Positions 15,443 to 23,361 of a DNA stretch of 40,649 nt are shown piece by piece. The notes below the pieces were generated by a model that searched no databases, was not told where the DNA came from, and saw only the letters and a program-made list of their open reading frames with translations. Position 1 is the first letter of the stretch. Each line of letters opens with the position of its first letter. The stretch comes from Arthrobacter sp. S39 (GTDB taxonomy: Bacteria > Actinomycetota > Actinomycetes > Actinomycetales > Micrococcaceae): NCBI RefSeq assembly GCF_004320525.1, contig NZ_SIHX01000021.1:1-40649 (forward strand), given 5' to 3'. The position numbers were made by a program, and so were the translations under genes.

Positions 15443-16300
15443 TCAGCGCCGGTCGGCGGGCAGTTTGCCTTTGAGGACTTTGGCGTGTCCGGAGAGGGAC
15501 ACCAGTGAGCCTGTGTCCAGCGGGGACAGGGGGGCCGGAGCGGAGGGTTTCTTGAAGGACCGCGGTACGTCCCGCACCGGGTGGTCCTCGTGCAGCGCCG
15601 ACTCAACCAGCGGGGCGACTGCCACCACCTTCTCCGCGGGCACGCCGGGATCGGGCAGGTCCCGCACGGAGATCCTGATCTCCGGTGCGGCGGCCCGTGC
15701 ACGCGCCACGGCCCGGGCATCGGCTTCCGCCACGGCGGCGGCCCAGCCTTCAGCCAGCACGGGTGGTTCACGGCGTGCCGCCGTGAGCAGGGGGTGGTGC
15801 TCGACGGCGCACCGGAACCGCGGCTTGAATTCAGACGGTTTCAGCGCGTCGCGGCCGTCGCGCAGGGCCTTGCGCCAGTCGCGCGGTGCCGTCAGGCTGG
15901 CGACGGCGGCGCTGCCGTGGGCGCGAACAGTGGTCAGGGCGGCGCCGGTTTTGGTCTGCACGTTTGCACGCGCGGCAGCGGCTCTCGCGCGGAGCACCCC
16001 GGCGCGCTGTATCGCGGGAGAGGGGGCGACAGCGCCGTCGTCGGGCCCTGCCGGAGCGGTGCCGGCGGCCGGAGCCGATGAGGCACCCGCGGGGTGGCCG
16101 GTCAGGCGGACCAGGGGAAGGGTTTCCTGCCGGTGAAGCCTGCCGAACACGGCCATGACTGTCAGGGCGACCAGGCGGCCGACGCCGGCCAGGACCAGCG
16201 TTGCGACCACCAGCAGGAACAGGCCAAAAAACATCAGGAACGCCAGGCCGAGGGTTCCGAAAAAGGTCAGGTTAAGAGCGATGGTCGTTGAATCTCCCAC
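15443..16300 (-). CDS. Membrane-anchored protein of unknown function
   Basis: 285 residues from a GTG at 16300 that has GGAGAGG just upstream. The first ~55 residues contain two hydrophobic helices (LNLTFFGTLGLAFLMFFGLF, then LVVATLVLAGVGRLVALTVM). The remaining ~230 residues are soluble, rich in Ala, Pro and Arg, partly helical (RAAAARANVQTK; EADARAVARARAAA) and without a domain I recognise. The two-helix N-terminus resembles that of the 100-residue protein at 19847-20149, including a shared GVG(R/K)L turn. A conserved-looking EHHPLLTAARREPPVLAEGW segment (about 165-184) is a possible functional site. It is divergent from the YchJ gene. Confidence 0.65.
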   Translation of the reverse strand: MGDSTTIALNLTFFGTLGLAFLMFFGLFLLVVATLVLAGVGRLVALTVMAVFGRLHRQETLPLVRLTGHPAGASSAPAAGTAPAGPDDGAVAPSPAIQRAGVLRARAAAARANVQTKTGAALTTVRAHGSAAVASLTAPRDWRKALRDGRDALKPSEFKPRFRCAVEHHPLLTAARREPPVLAEGWAAAVAEADARAVARARAAAPEIRISVRDLPDPGVPAEKVVAVAPLVESALHEDHPVRDVPRSFKKPSAPAPLSPLDTGSLVSLSGHAKVLKGKLPADRR

Positions 16301-16532
16301 GTCACCTCTCCAATCTGCCAGCAGCGGAGTCCGTGCCGGCACCCATCACCACGGGCAACAGCCCCTCCACTACCTTACGGACTATTTTTGGGCCCCGCCG
16401 ACCCTTGGCGGGGTGCGTCCGGGGTTGTTTCGAACCTGTTACCGGATATGACAACGCCGGGGCCGCCTATAGTCGGACGGAGATCCCGAAGGAGCCCCGC
16501 ATGCGGCCCCGGACCACCCTGACAGGAGCGCC

Positions 16533-16934
16533 ATGCCCGAGAATCCAGCCACGCCGCGCAGTTGCTTCTGCCTGTCCGGGGAGGCGTACGCGCAGTGCTG
16601 CGGACGGTTCCACAGCGGGCAGTCCGACGCCGCGACGGCTGAGCAGCTGATGCGGTCCCGGTACAGCGCATTTGTCCTGCTCGACGCCGGGTACCTGCTG
16701 CGCACGTGGCACCCGGACACCGCACCATCGGAGCTGGAACTGGACCCTGCCATGGAATGGCGGCGCCTGGATATCCTGTCCACCAGCCGCGGCGGGCCGC
16801 TGGACACCGAGGGGACCGTGGAGTTCAAAGCCCACTTCCGGCACGACGGCGGCCGCGGAGTCCACCACGAAACCAGCCGTTTCGTCCGCGAGGACCGCCG
16901 CTGGTACTACGTGGACGCCGTACTCCTCGCCTAG
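16533..16934 (+). CDS. YchJ family protein (UPF0225, SEC-C-like zinc motif)
   Basis: 133 residues, the usual size for the family. The N-terminus has CFCLSGEAYAQCC (C11, C13, C22, C23), the SEC-C-type zinc-binding pattern, followed by TAEQLMRSRYSAFVLLDAGYL and TWHP, which are the characteristic YchJ core, and a C-terminal WYYVDA strand. AGGAG four bases before the ATG fixes the start. The fold is related to nuclear transport factor 2; the molecular role of the family is not established. It overlaps the convergent membrane protein gene by four bases at its stop. Confidence 0.88.
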   Translation: MPENPATPRSCFCLSGEAYAQCCGRFHSGQSDAATAEQLMRSRYSAFVLLDAGYLLRTWHPDTAPSELELDPAMEWRRLDILSTSRGGPLDTEGTVEFKAHFRHDGGRGVHHETSRFVREDRRWYYVDAVLLA

Positions 16935-17716
16935 CCTTCGCTGTACGTTTCGCCCGGAGTGAAGCCGGCCCGGTCCACCTTGCGGTGGAAGTGCATGCCC
17001 GCGAGCCCGCCCAGGACGGCGCCGACAAGCGCAACCAGGGCCACCACAACAGCGGCAATGATGCTGGTGATGGTCAGTTCGCCTTCGTTGATGGGGATCC
17101 GCGGGAAGCTGTTCAGGTTGGCCAGGACGTTGAACTGCTGGCCGGCGATGAGGCCCACGATGGCGATGACCACCGCTGCGATCAGCGCCCAGATCCACAC
17201 CATGAATCCCTGCTTGGCGCCGTTGAACCGTGCCATCCGGCCCGCAACGTAGCCGCCCGAATAGTAGGAGACGAACAGGATCACCAGCAGGACGATGATG
17301 CCCACCAGCCCGACGGTGCCGTTCGTGGCCACCTGGTTGACGGCGTCGTTGACGTCGGTGTTGTTGGCCAGCCCCACAGCGGTCCCTGCCGCGGCCACGA
17401 AGGCGGTGAGCAGGACGGCCATGCCCGTGGCGGCCAGCCAGCCGAAGAAGGCGGAGCCCACCTTGATCCCGCCGAACTGCTCCTTTTCCCGGGCCACGGC
17501 CGTCTGCCGGTCCGTCACGTTCGGGTCCGGCAGGGCAGGATCCGTCAGCGGAGTGTCCGCCCGGTACTCCCGCTCGGCGGAGGGCGACAGCGTCCGGTCG
17601 AAGGCGCGTGTGGGCTCGCCTCCGGCGAAGGCTTCGTCACGAGCAGTCTCACTCCGTAGATTCTCATTCCGGGCTCGCCGCGGAAAGCTGTCCTCTGGGC
17701 CTGTTTGGTTGCTCAT
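16931..17716 (-). CDS. Four-helix membrane protein of unknown function
   Basis: 261 residues. The first ~85 are hydrophilic and charged, probably cytoplasmic and disordered. Four hydrophobic helices follow: around 87-113 (FFGWLAATGMAVLLTAFVAA), 132-152 (VGLVGIIVLLVILFVSYYSG), 165-187 (MVWIWALIAAVVIAIVGLIA) and 215-240 (SIIAAVVVALVALVGAVLGG). A short tail ends FTPGETYSEG. The YYSGGYVAGRMARF loop with its glycines recurs in actinobacterial membrane proteins of this layout, none of known function. It is convergent with YchJ (4-bp overlap), and the acyl-CoA dehydrogenase gene ends just upstream on the same strand. Confidence 0.75.
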   Translation of the reverse strand: MSNQTGPEDSFPRRARNENLRSETARDEAFAGGEPTRAFDRTLSPSAEREYRADTPLTDPALPDPNVTDRQTAVAREKEQFGGIKVGSAFFGWLAATGMAVLLTAFVAAAGTAVGLANNTDVNDAVNQVATNGTVGLVGIIVLLVILFVSYYSGGYVAGRMARFNGAKQGFMVWIWALIAAVVIAIVGLIAGQQFNVLANLNSFPRIPINEGELTITSIIAAVVVALVALVGAVLGGLAGMHFHRKVDRAGFTPGETYSEG

Positions 17717-17767
17717 GGGTCAACTCAACCACTGGTGACCAGCGATAACAAGGATGCTTATCAATTG

Positions 17768-19783
17768 CTAGCGGTAGTTGCGGTGCAGGTTTTCCTTCGT
17801 TGAAGCACCCGGAGTCGCGTCCGCGATCCACGGCCCGGTGCCCTCCGACTGGTCAAGGACCCCGGCCTCAAGCCAGGTGTAGTCGCCGGCCAGGACCTTG
17901 CGGGAGAGGTCGTGGTCGCCGTCGTCGGTGTTGCGCCAGAGCTGGTCGAAGTACTCCTCGACGCGGACCCGGGCCTGCTCGCAGTACGCCTCAGCGAGTT
18001 CGTAGGCGCCGGCCGCCTGTTCCGGCGCGGTGTGGAGCATCATCTCGGCCCGGGAACAGCACGCGGCCATCGCATAGAGCTCAGCGCCGATATCAACCAC
18101 CCGGCCCAGGAACGCCTGCTTGTACTCGAGCCTGGCCTGCCAGCGGCCCATCCCATAGAAGGTCTGGCGGGCCAGCTTTCGCGAGGACCGCTCCACAAAG
18201 CGCAGCTGTTTGGCCAGGCGGCCGAAGTCACTGTACGAGCGGGGGTCCATGCCGGCGCCGGCCACCAGTTTCGGCAGCCATCTGGCGTAGAACCCTGAAG
18301 CCCCGACGGCGGCCCTCGCCTTGTCCTGAAGGCTTGCGTCCACGATTGCGAGGTCGCCGGCGGCCGCCAGGTGGGCGTCCACCGCTTCACGGGCGATCAG
18401 GAGCTTCATGATTTCCGACGAACCCTCAAAGATCCGGTTGATCCGGAGATCGCGCAACTGCTGCTCGGCCGGAACCGCGCGTTCACCGCGCGCCTGAAGG
18501 GACTCCGCCGTCTCGAAGCCCCGGCCGCCGCGGATCTGCACCAGTTCGTCGGCGATCCGGTAGCTGATCTCGGTGGACCACAGCTTGGCCAGGGCGGCTT
18601 CAATCCGGACGTCCTTCTGCCCGGCGTCGGCGAGCTCGGCGGACAGCTCGAACACGGCATCCAGGGCGAACGCGGACGCTGCGATGAAGGCGATTTTCTT
18701 GCCCACGGCCTCATGCTTGCCCACCGGCTGGCCCCACTGGGTGCGGGCGTTGGACCATTCGCGGGCGATCTTCAGGCTCCAGCGGCCGGACGCGACGCAC
18801 AGCGCCGGAATGGACAGCCGGCCCGTGTTCAGCGTGGTGAGCGCGATCTTCAGGCCCTGGCCTTCGCGCCCCAGGCGGTTGGCGGCGGGGACCCGGACCC
18901 GGTGGAACCGGGTCACGCCGTTTTCGATGCCGCGCAGCCCCATGAACGTGTTGCGGTTCTCCACGGTGATGCCCGGGGAATCCATCTCCACCACAAAGGC
19001 GCTGATGCCGCCCTTGTGCTTTGTGCCGTCCGCGTCAGTGTGGGCAGGGACCAGGGCCATCACCACCACCAGTTCGGCGATGACGCCGTTGGTGGTCCAA
19101 AGTTTCACGCCGTCCAAAAGGTAGGACCCGCCGTCGTCCGTGGGGACTGCCGTGCTGCCCATCCGGGCCGGATCACTGCCCACGTCAGGTTCCGTGAGCA
19201 GGAAGGCGGTGATGGCGCCGGCGGCGCAGCGGGGCAGGTATTCCTTTTTCTGCTCCGGGGTTCCGAACACTTTCACAGGTTCGGGCACGCCGATGGACTG
19301 GTGGGCGGACAGCAGGGCGCCAAGGCTGGGATGCACGCTGCCCAGCAAGGCCAGGGCCCGGCCGTAGTACACCAGGGACAGCCCCAGGCCGCCATACTCC
19401 TGCGGAATCTTCATGCCGAAGACGCCGAGGTCAGCAAGGCCCCTGAGATATTCGTCCGGGATCCTGGCATCACGTTCTATAACGCGGCCGGACATGGTGC
19501 GGGCGTACGCCTCGATGCGGGCCATGAAAGCTTCGCCGCGTTCCACGTCATCGGGTTTGGCGGTGGGCCACGGGTGGACGAGGCTGAGGTCGAAATTGCC
19601 CAGGTACAGTCCCTTGGCGAAGCTGGGCCGGTCCCAGTCGGTCTGGCGGGCCGCTTCGGTGATGGCGCGGGCGTCGGCGGCAGTGGCCTCGGACCCGATG
19701 TTGCCCGCAGCGACGGGAACATCTTCGTCCGGAGCGTCGGTGAGTGGCGAGCTGGCGGCGGGACTGTCAGTGGCGGAGCTCAT
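17768..19783 (-). CDS. Acyl-CoA dehydrogenase, long VLCAD/ACAD9-like form
   Basis: 671 residues, much longer than the ~380 of a typical short-chain enzyme. An acidic N-terminal extension of about 85 residues comes first. The dehydrogenase core follows: FGMKIPQEYGGLGLS, FLLTEPDVGSDPARM (FAD/substrate signature), LDGVKLWTTNG and RIFEGSSEIMKL, where the glutamate after FEG is the likely catalytic base, as in very-long-chain enzymes. A ~170-residue helical C-terminal region follows, which in VLCAD helps membrane association and dimerisation. It should oxidise acyl-CoA to trans-2-enoyl-CoA in beta-oxidation. AGAGGAG nine bases upstream supports the ATG. No electron-transfer flavoprotein genes are nearby. 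Confidence 0.9.
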   Translation of the reverse strand: MSSATDSPAASSPLTDAPDEDVPVAAGNIGSEATAADARAITEAARQTDWDRPSFAKGLYLGNFDLSLVHPWPTAKPDDVERGEAFMARIEAYARTMSGRVIERDARIPDEYLRGLADLGVFGMKIPQEYGGLGLSLVYYGRALALLGSVHPSLGALLSAHQSIGVPEPVKVFGTPEQKKEYLPRCAAGAITAFLLTEPDVGSDPARMGSTAVPTDDGGSYLLDGVKLWTTNGVIAELVVVMALVPAHTDADGTKHKGGISAFVVEMDSPGITVENRNTFMGLRGIENGVTRFHRVRVPAANRLGREGQGLKIALTTLNTGRLSIPALCVASGRWSLKIAREWSNARTQWGQPVGKHEAVGKKIAFIAASAFALDAVFELSAELADAGQKDVRIEAALAKLWSTEISYRIADELVQIRGGRGFETAESLQARGERAVPAEQQLRDLRINRIFEGSSEIMKLLIAREAVDAHLAAAGDLAIVDASLQDKARAAVGASGFYARWLPKLVAGAGMDPRSYSDFGRLAKQLRFVERSSRKLARQTFYGMGRWQARLEYKQAFLGRVVDIGAELYAMAACCSRAEMMLHTAPEQAAGAYELAEAYCEQARVRVEEYFDQLWRNTDDGDHDLSRKVLAGDYTWLEAGVLDQSEGTGPWIADATPGASTKENLHRNYR

Positions 19784-19846
19784 GGGGTATCTCCTCTGCC
19801 CGGGATGGCCGGTTCAAGCCATGGATCCGCCGGGTTGGAGAACCCT

Positions 19847-20149
19847 TTAGCTGTCTCTCAATATTACCCGCGGGTAGCTTCCGGTGCTAGGGGAGGGCTG
19901 GCCCTGGAAGTCCCCGGGTATTTCCACTGTGGACGCGTGATGTACCAGCCTGTCCCACCCATGGTTGATTCCGTGGACCAATGCCAGCAGCGTGGTGGAG
20001 AGGAGGAACCAGCCCAGCTTGCCCACGCCTACCAGGACCAGGGCAATGAACCCCGCCGTCAGGACGAAGGCTGCCAGGACAAGGGCAAACACCAGGGTTC
20101 CCACAAAAACCATGGTGGCCGTCTCCACTGCACTTAGGTCGAACTGCAT
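19847..20149 (-). CDS. Small two-helix membrane protein
   Basis: 100 residues. After a short N-terminus, two hydrophobic stretches (MVFVGTLVFALVLAAFVLTA and ALVLVGVGKLGWFLLSTTLL) cross the membrane, followed by a ~40-residue polar tail. GGGGGAAGC directly before the ATG is the ribosome site. The helix region resembles the N-terminus of the protein at 15443-16300, including the GVG(K/R)L turn, so both may use one membrane-anchoring module. It lies 63 bp upstream of the acyl-CoA dehydrogenase on the same strand. No function can be assigned. Confidence 0.65.
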   Translation of the reverse strand: MQFDLSAVETATMVFVGTLVFALVLAAFVLTAGFIALVLVGVGKLGWFLLSTTLLALVHGINHGWDRLVHHASTVEIPGDFQGQPSPSTGSYPRVILRDS

Positions 20150-20318
20150 GCTTCCCCCTGCTGCGCCGTTGCTTCAGTTGAATCAGTAGCATGAGCGTAG
20201 GGGTTGCCGGCCACCGCCAGCCAGACCCGGCACGCCGGCGCAGCTGGTTGATATGGGATCGCAATGCTACCGGCCCGTAGGTCACGGAGCGGTCGCGGAA
20301 GTCACTGTCCTGCTTGCG

Positions 20319-20729
20319 CTAATCGTCGTCGAACTCCGGGGCGGCCTGGTTCAGGACCGCGAAGTCGGCGCCGAGCCCCACTTCAACCTCAGAACCGTTG
20401 TCCAGCCTGACCTCAACCTCGTAGGCGACGTTCCCGTCATTTTCCCGTTCGACCTCGGCGACAGTGCCTTGGCCCACCCTTGCCAGTGCGGCGTTCGCGG
20501 CCTGGTCCCGGTCCGCAGTGTTCAGGGGTGCGAGGTTGGTGTCGTCGTCGTTGTCCTGCCTGGACCCCGTGGTGGCGGACAACTGCGAAGACCGGTCGAC
20601 GTTGACTCCGATGCTGCCCAGGTCCTGATCTCCACCTGTACGGGTGCTCGCAGCGACCGCCACTGTCGCGCCACCCAGAATCACCGCCGCAGCCGCCAGT
20701 ACCGTGACCAGTGCAGCTTTCTCGCGCAT
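20319..20729 (-). CDS. Secreted PepSY-domain protein
   Basis: 136 residues. The N-terminus is a signal peptide (short basic start, then VTVLAAAAVILGGATVAVAA with a likely AVA-A cleavage near 26). A low-complexity acidic linker (about 55-65) precedes one PepSY domain (about 72-128: DRDQAANAALARVGQG, VAEVERENDG, VAYEVEVRLDNGSEVEV). PepSY domains occur as inhibitors of peptidases or as cell-envelope modules; nothing here tells which. GAGAGGAG six bases before the ATG supports the start. It is divergent from jetA with 149 bp between the genes. Confidence 0.8.
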   Translation of the reverse strand: MREKAALVTVLAAAAVILGGATVAVAASTRTGGDQDLGSIGVNVDRSSQLSATTGSRQDNDDDTNLAPLNTADRDQAANAALARVGQGTVAEVERENDGNVAYEVEVRLDNGSEVEVGLGADFAVLNQAAPEFDDD

Positions 20730-20878
20730 GTCAAACTCCTCTCAGGTGATTTAAACAGTGTGCTCCCGCGGCCAGCAAGCTACAACGATTAATCGGTGGC
20801 GGGGCCTGCGTTAACCTTGTAGTTGGCAGTTTTCGCGATCCGCGCTGCCCAACCATCCCAGCAGCTGAAGGAGAGTGC

Positions 20879-22327
20879 GTGCCCCGCTCCGCCAGGTCAT
20901 CCGCTGACGCGATCAGCGCCCGGCTCAGGGACCTCGAACTCCTTACCAAGGGACCGGCGTGGGCGCTGACCCGCTCGGCTCCCTGGGTCATCGCAGTGCT
21001 GCAGGCGTCCTTCACCCGCACCCGCCCGCAGCTTCCGCTCGAGGAGTTCCATGCCGACGTCGACTCCTTCCTGGAGCAGCTCCGCCGGGACGAACCCGGG
21101 CTGGGCGGCGCGGCCAACGGGAAGTCCTTCGGCGACGAGTGGACGCGTAAACACTTCCTGACCCGCCGCAACCAGTCGGGCCAGATTGTCTATGAGGTTA
21201 CCGAGCCGGCAGCCCGTGTGCTCGCCTTCCTGGACAGCCTCTCCAGCGAGCGTTCCACGTTGAACGGCTCCCGGCTGGGCACGCTCCTGGGGGACGTGGA
21301 GAAGCTGGCCAACGAGACGAACCCGGACCAGAGTGCCCGGCTGGAATCCCTGGCCGAAGAGATTGGGGAGCGGCAGCAGCTGATCCAGGACATCAGCTCG
21401 GGCGACTTTGACGGCCTGCTCGATGACGACGAAGCCGTGGAAGCCGCCGGCAACATCCTGGACCTGGCCGCGAGCCTGCCCGCGGACTACAAAAAGATGC
21501 GAGACCGGATCGAGGAACTGGTGGGCGAGCTGCGCAACCAGATCATCGAGGAATCGCTCAGCAAGGGCGCCACCATGGCGCAGGTGCTCGAAGCGGACAA
21601 ACGGCTCCGCCAGAGCCCCGAGGGCAGGACATTCCGGTCATTCACCGCGTTCCTGGAGGACCCGCAGCAGCAGATGCGGTTCCGTTCCGCGATCGGCGAA
21701 GTCCTCAGCCGGCAGTTCGCCGACGACCTCTCGCCCGAGGACCGCGAAACCCTGAAGAACCTGGTGGCTGAGCTCCGCCACCAGCACAGCCAGATCCAGC
21801 GGATCTACGGCAAGCTCAGCGAAAGCCTGAACACCTACGTCCAGAGCGACGACTTCCGCCAGTCCGTCCGCCTCCGGAAAGTGTTGCGCGCGGCCGAGCA
21901 GGCCATCCGGTCGCTGCCCTATGAACGGGAACGGCCGGGCCTGATCCGCGGTCCGGTGCTGTTCAACGCCGGGTTCGAATCCCTGGCCATGGTCAAGCTC
22001 TACGATCCCGACGAGTTCGCCGTTCCGCCCAGGCTCGCGGACCCCATCGCCTTCAGCGATTCCGACCGCGTGCGCTCGCCGAGGACGGGCAAGGCCCGGC
22101 CCGAAGCCATCAAGGCGGCCGTCGCCGGTGCGTCCACCCTGGCCGAGGCCTGGGCCCAGCTGCCGCCCGACGAACAGCACATCAACTCCATCCGGGCACT
22201 CCTGTCGCACGCCCTCCAGGAAGGCGCGGACTTTGACCGCGACGCCTGGGACGGCCTCGACTTCGAACAGATAGACGGCACCACCCGCAAGGCATTCCTG
22301 CCGGTGGTCACCCTCAAGAAGGATTGA
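20879..22327 (+). CDS. jetA: JetA/MksF-like condensin subunit (DUF3375)
   Basis: 482 residues from the GTG at 20879, with AAGGAGA four bases upstream. The N-terminus (SARLRDLELLTKGPAWALTR... AVLQASFTRTRPQLPLEEFHADV) matches the DUF3375 opening, a winged-helix-like part; the long middle is helical and charged, and the C-terminus ends around LPVVTLKKD. In Wadjet, JetA is the kleisin-like subunit (MksF) bridging the SMC heads and binding JetB. The identity is set as much by order and spacing, jetA-jetB-jetC with near-overlapping junctions, as by sequence. It begins a plus-strand operon divergent from the PepSY gene; a TTAACCT near 20811 may be part of its promoter. Confidence 0.85.
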   Translation: MPRSARSSADAISARLRDLELLTKGPAWALTRSAPWVIAVLQASFTRTRPQLPLEEFHADVDSFLEQLRRDEPGLGGAANGKSFGDEWTRKHFLTRRNQSGQIVYEVTEPAARVLAFLDSLSSERSTLNGSRLGTLLGDVEKLANETNPDQSARLESLAEEIGERQQLIQDISSGDFDGLLDDDEAVEAAGNILDLAASLPADYKKMRDRIEELVGELRNQIIEESLSKGATMAQVLEADKRLRQSPEGRTFRSFTAFLEDPQQQMRFRSAIGEVLSRQFADDLSPEDRETLKNLVAELRHQHSQIQRIYGKLSESLNTYVQSDDFRQSVRLRKVLRAAEQAIRSLPYERERPGLIRGPVLFNAGFESLAMVKLYDPDEFAVPPRLADPIAFSDSDRVRSPRTGKARPEAIKAAVAGASTLAEAWAQLPPDEQHINSIRALLSHALQEGADFDRDAWDGLDFEQIDGTTRKAFLPVVTLKKD

Positions 22328-22329
22328 CG

Positions 22330-23361
22330 ATGACTGAAGAAACCACGACGGCGGCAGCTCGCGTTGACGAGGACGCGCCACTTGCCGAGGCGCCTGCGCA
22401 CGCTGAACGACCCTTCAGCGTCACACCCCGGGACACCTTCGTGGACGGTGCGGCGCTGTTCCCCGGCGATACCGGCGTGCTCCCCATGAAGGTGCGCCAG
22501 GCCCTGGTGAAGCTGCTCAAGGGCCCGTATGTCGACGGCGGCCGCGACGAAAAGCTGTGGACCACGCTCCTGGACAACCAGCTGATCCTGCGCAGCCGCC
22601 TGTCCGAGCTGTTCCTGACGCTCCAGCTGGACCACGAACGCAAGATCGCGGTCCTGCGCCCGGTGGATCCGGAGGCGATCGGCGGCAGTTCACGCTCAAG
22701 CATCCTGCGCCAGCAGCGTGCGCTGAGCCGGGTGGAGACCATCGTGTTGCTCCGCCTGCGCCTGCTGCTGGACCGCCACGTCACCGCACAGACCGATCCC
22801 ACCATCACGCGCGAGGAAATCGCCGACCTCGTGGCCCACTACCAGCCCGCCGGCCAGCAGGACGCGCTGAGGGATTCGGACGTGGTCACCCGCGCCATCA
22901 CCAAGCTCCTGGCCCGCCAGCTCCTTCTCACCACAGGCCTGGACGACATCTACACCATCTCCAACGCCCTCCCGCTGGCCCTCCCGTTCGAAAACATCGG
23001 CGACATCCCGGCCCAAATCGAAGCCCTGGTAGCAGCAACAACAGACCCCACAGGAACAGAACCCCTGATAGAGCTCGACGGCGACACGGGTGCGGACGAC
23101 GGTGCGGAGGACGACGACGCCGATGCCGCCCCCGCCCCTCCGCCGGGCGACTCCGCTGCAAGCAGCGAGTCGCCCGGCTCCGACAGGCCCGATGCCACTC
23201 CCTGGGCGGCATCGGCGTCGTCGTCCGTGGGCGCGCAGGTTCCGGGCACGAGCGGTGACACCGGGGACATGCGGCAGCGTGCGTCTAAGCGAGGAACGAG
23301 CGAGCACGCAGAGCATGTGTCCGGTGGCGCTGCGAACGGAACCGAGGGTGCAGAAGCATGA
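22330..23361 (+). CDS. jetB: JetB/MksE-like condensin subunit (DUF4194) with an extended tail
   Basis: 343 residues from the ATG two bases after the jetA stop. Residues ~50-235 form the DUF4194 region typical of the KITE-like JetB/MksE subunit: VRQALVKLLKGPYVDG, then LWTTLLDNQLILRSRLSELF, TIVLLRLRLLLDRHV, and ITKLLARQLLLTTGLDDIYTISNAL. JetB normally bridges JetA to the complex. The last ~105 residues are a low-complexity tail of Asp, Ala, Pro and Ser, well beyond the usual family length as I know it, and its DNA holds a large nested palindrome. The stop overlaps the jetC start (ATGA). Tail function unknown; it may be dispensable or inserted. Confidence 0.85.
   Translation: MTEETTTAAARVDEDAPLAEAPAHAERPFSVTPRDTFVDGAALFPGDTGVLPMKVRQALVKLLKGPYVDGGRDEKLWTTLLDNQLILRSRLSELFLTLQLDHERKIAVLRPVDPEAIGGSSRSSILRQQRALSRVETIVLLRLRLLLDRHVTAQTDPTITREEIADLVAHYQPAGQQDALRDSDVVTRAITKLLARQLLLTTGLDDIYTISNALPLALPFENIGDIPAQIEALVAATTDPTGTEPLIELDGDTGADDGAEDDDADAAPAPPPGDSAASSESPGSDRPDATPWAASASSSVGAQVPGTSGDTGDMRQRASKRGTSEHAEHVSGGAANGTEGAEA
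23109..23226. repeat. Nested perfect inverted repeat inside the jetB tail
   Basis: The outer arms (23109-23131 and 23204-23226) are 23 bases long and perfectly complementary. Inside them lies a second palindrome: 23142-23153 pairs with 23167-23178 (12 of 12), and 23155-23159 pairs with 23162-23166, with only one bulged base at 23154 and a two-base centre. The whole 118-bp block could extrude as a cruciform or form a strong mRNA stem, yet it is translated in frame. Confidence 0.85.

Noticed and set aside
18371..20137. Long plus-strand frame opposite the acyl-CoA dehydrogenase
   Set aside because: Antisense shadow of a gene with recognised dehydrogenase motifs; no start signal and no recognisable domain.
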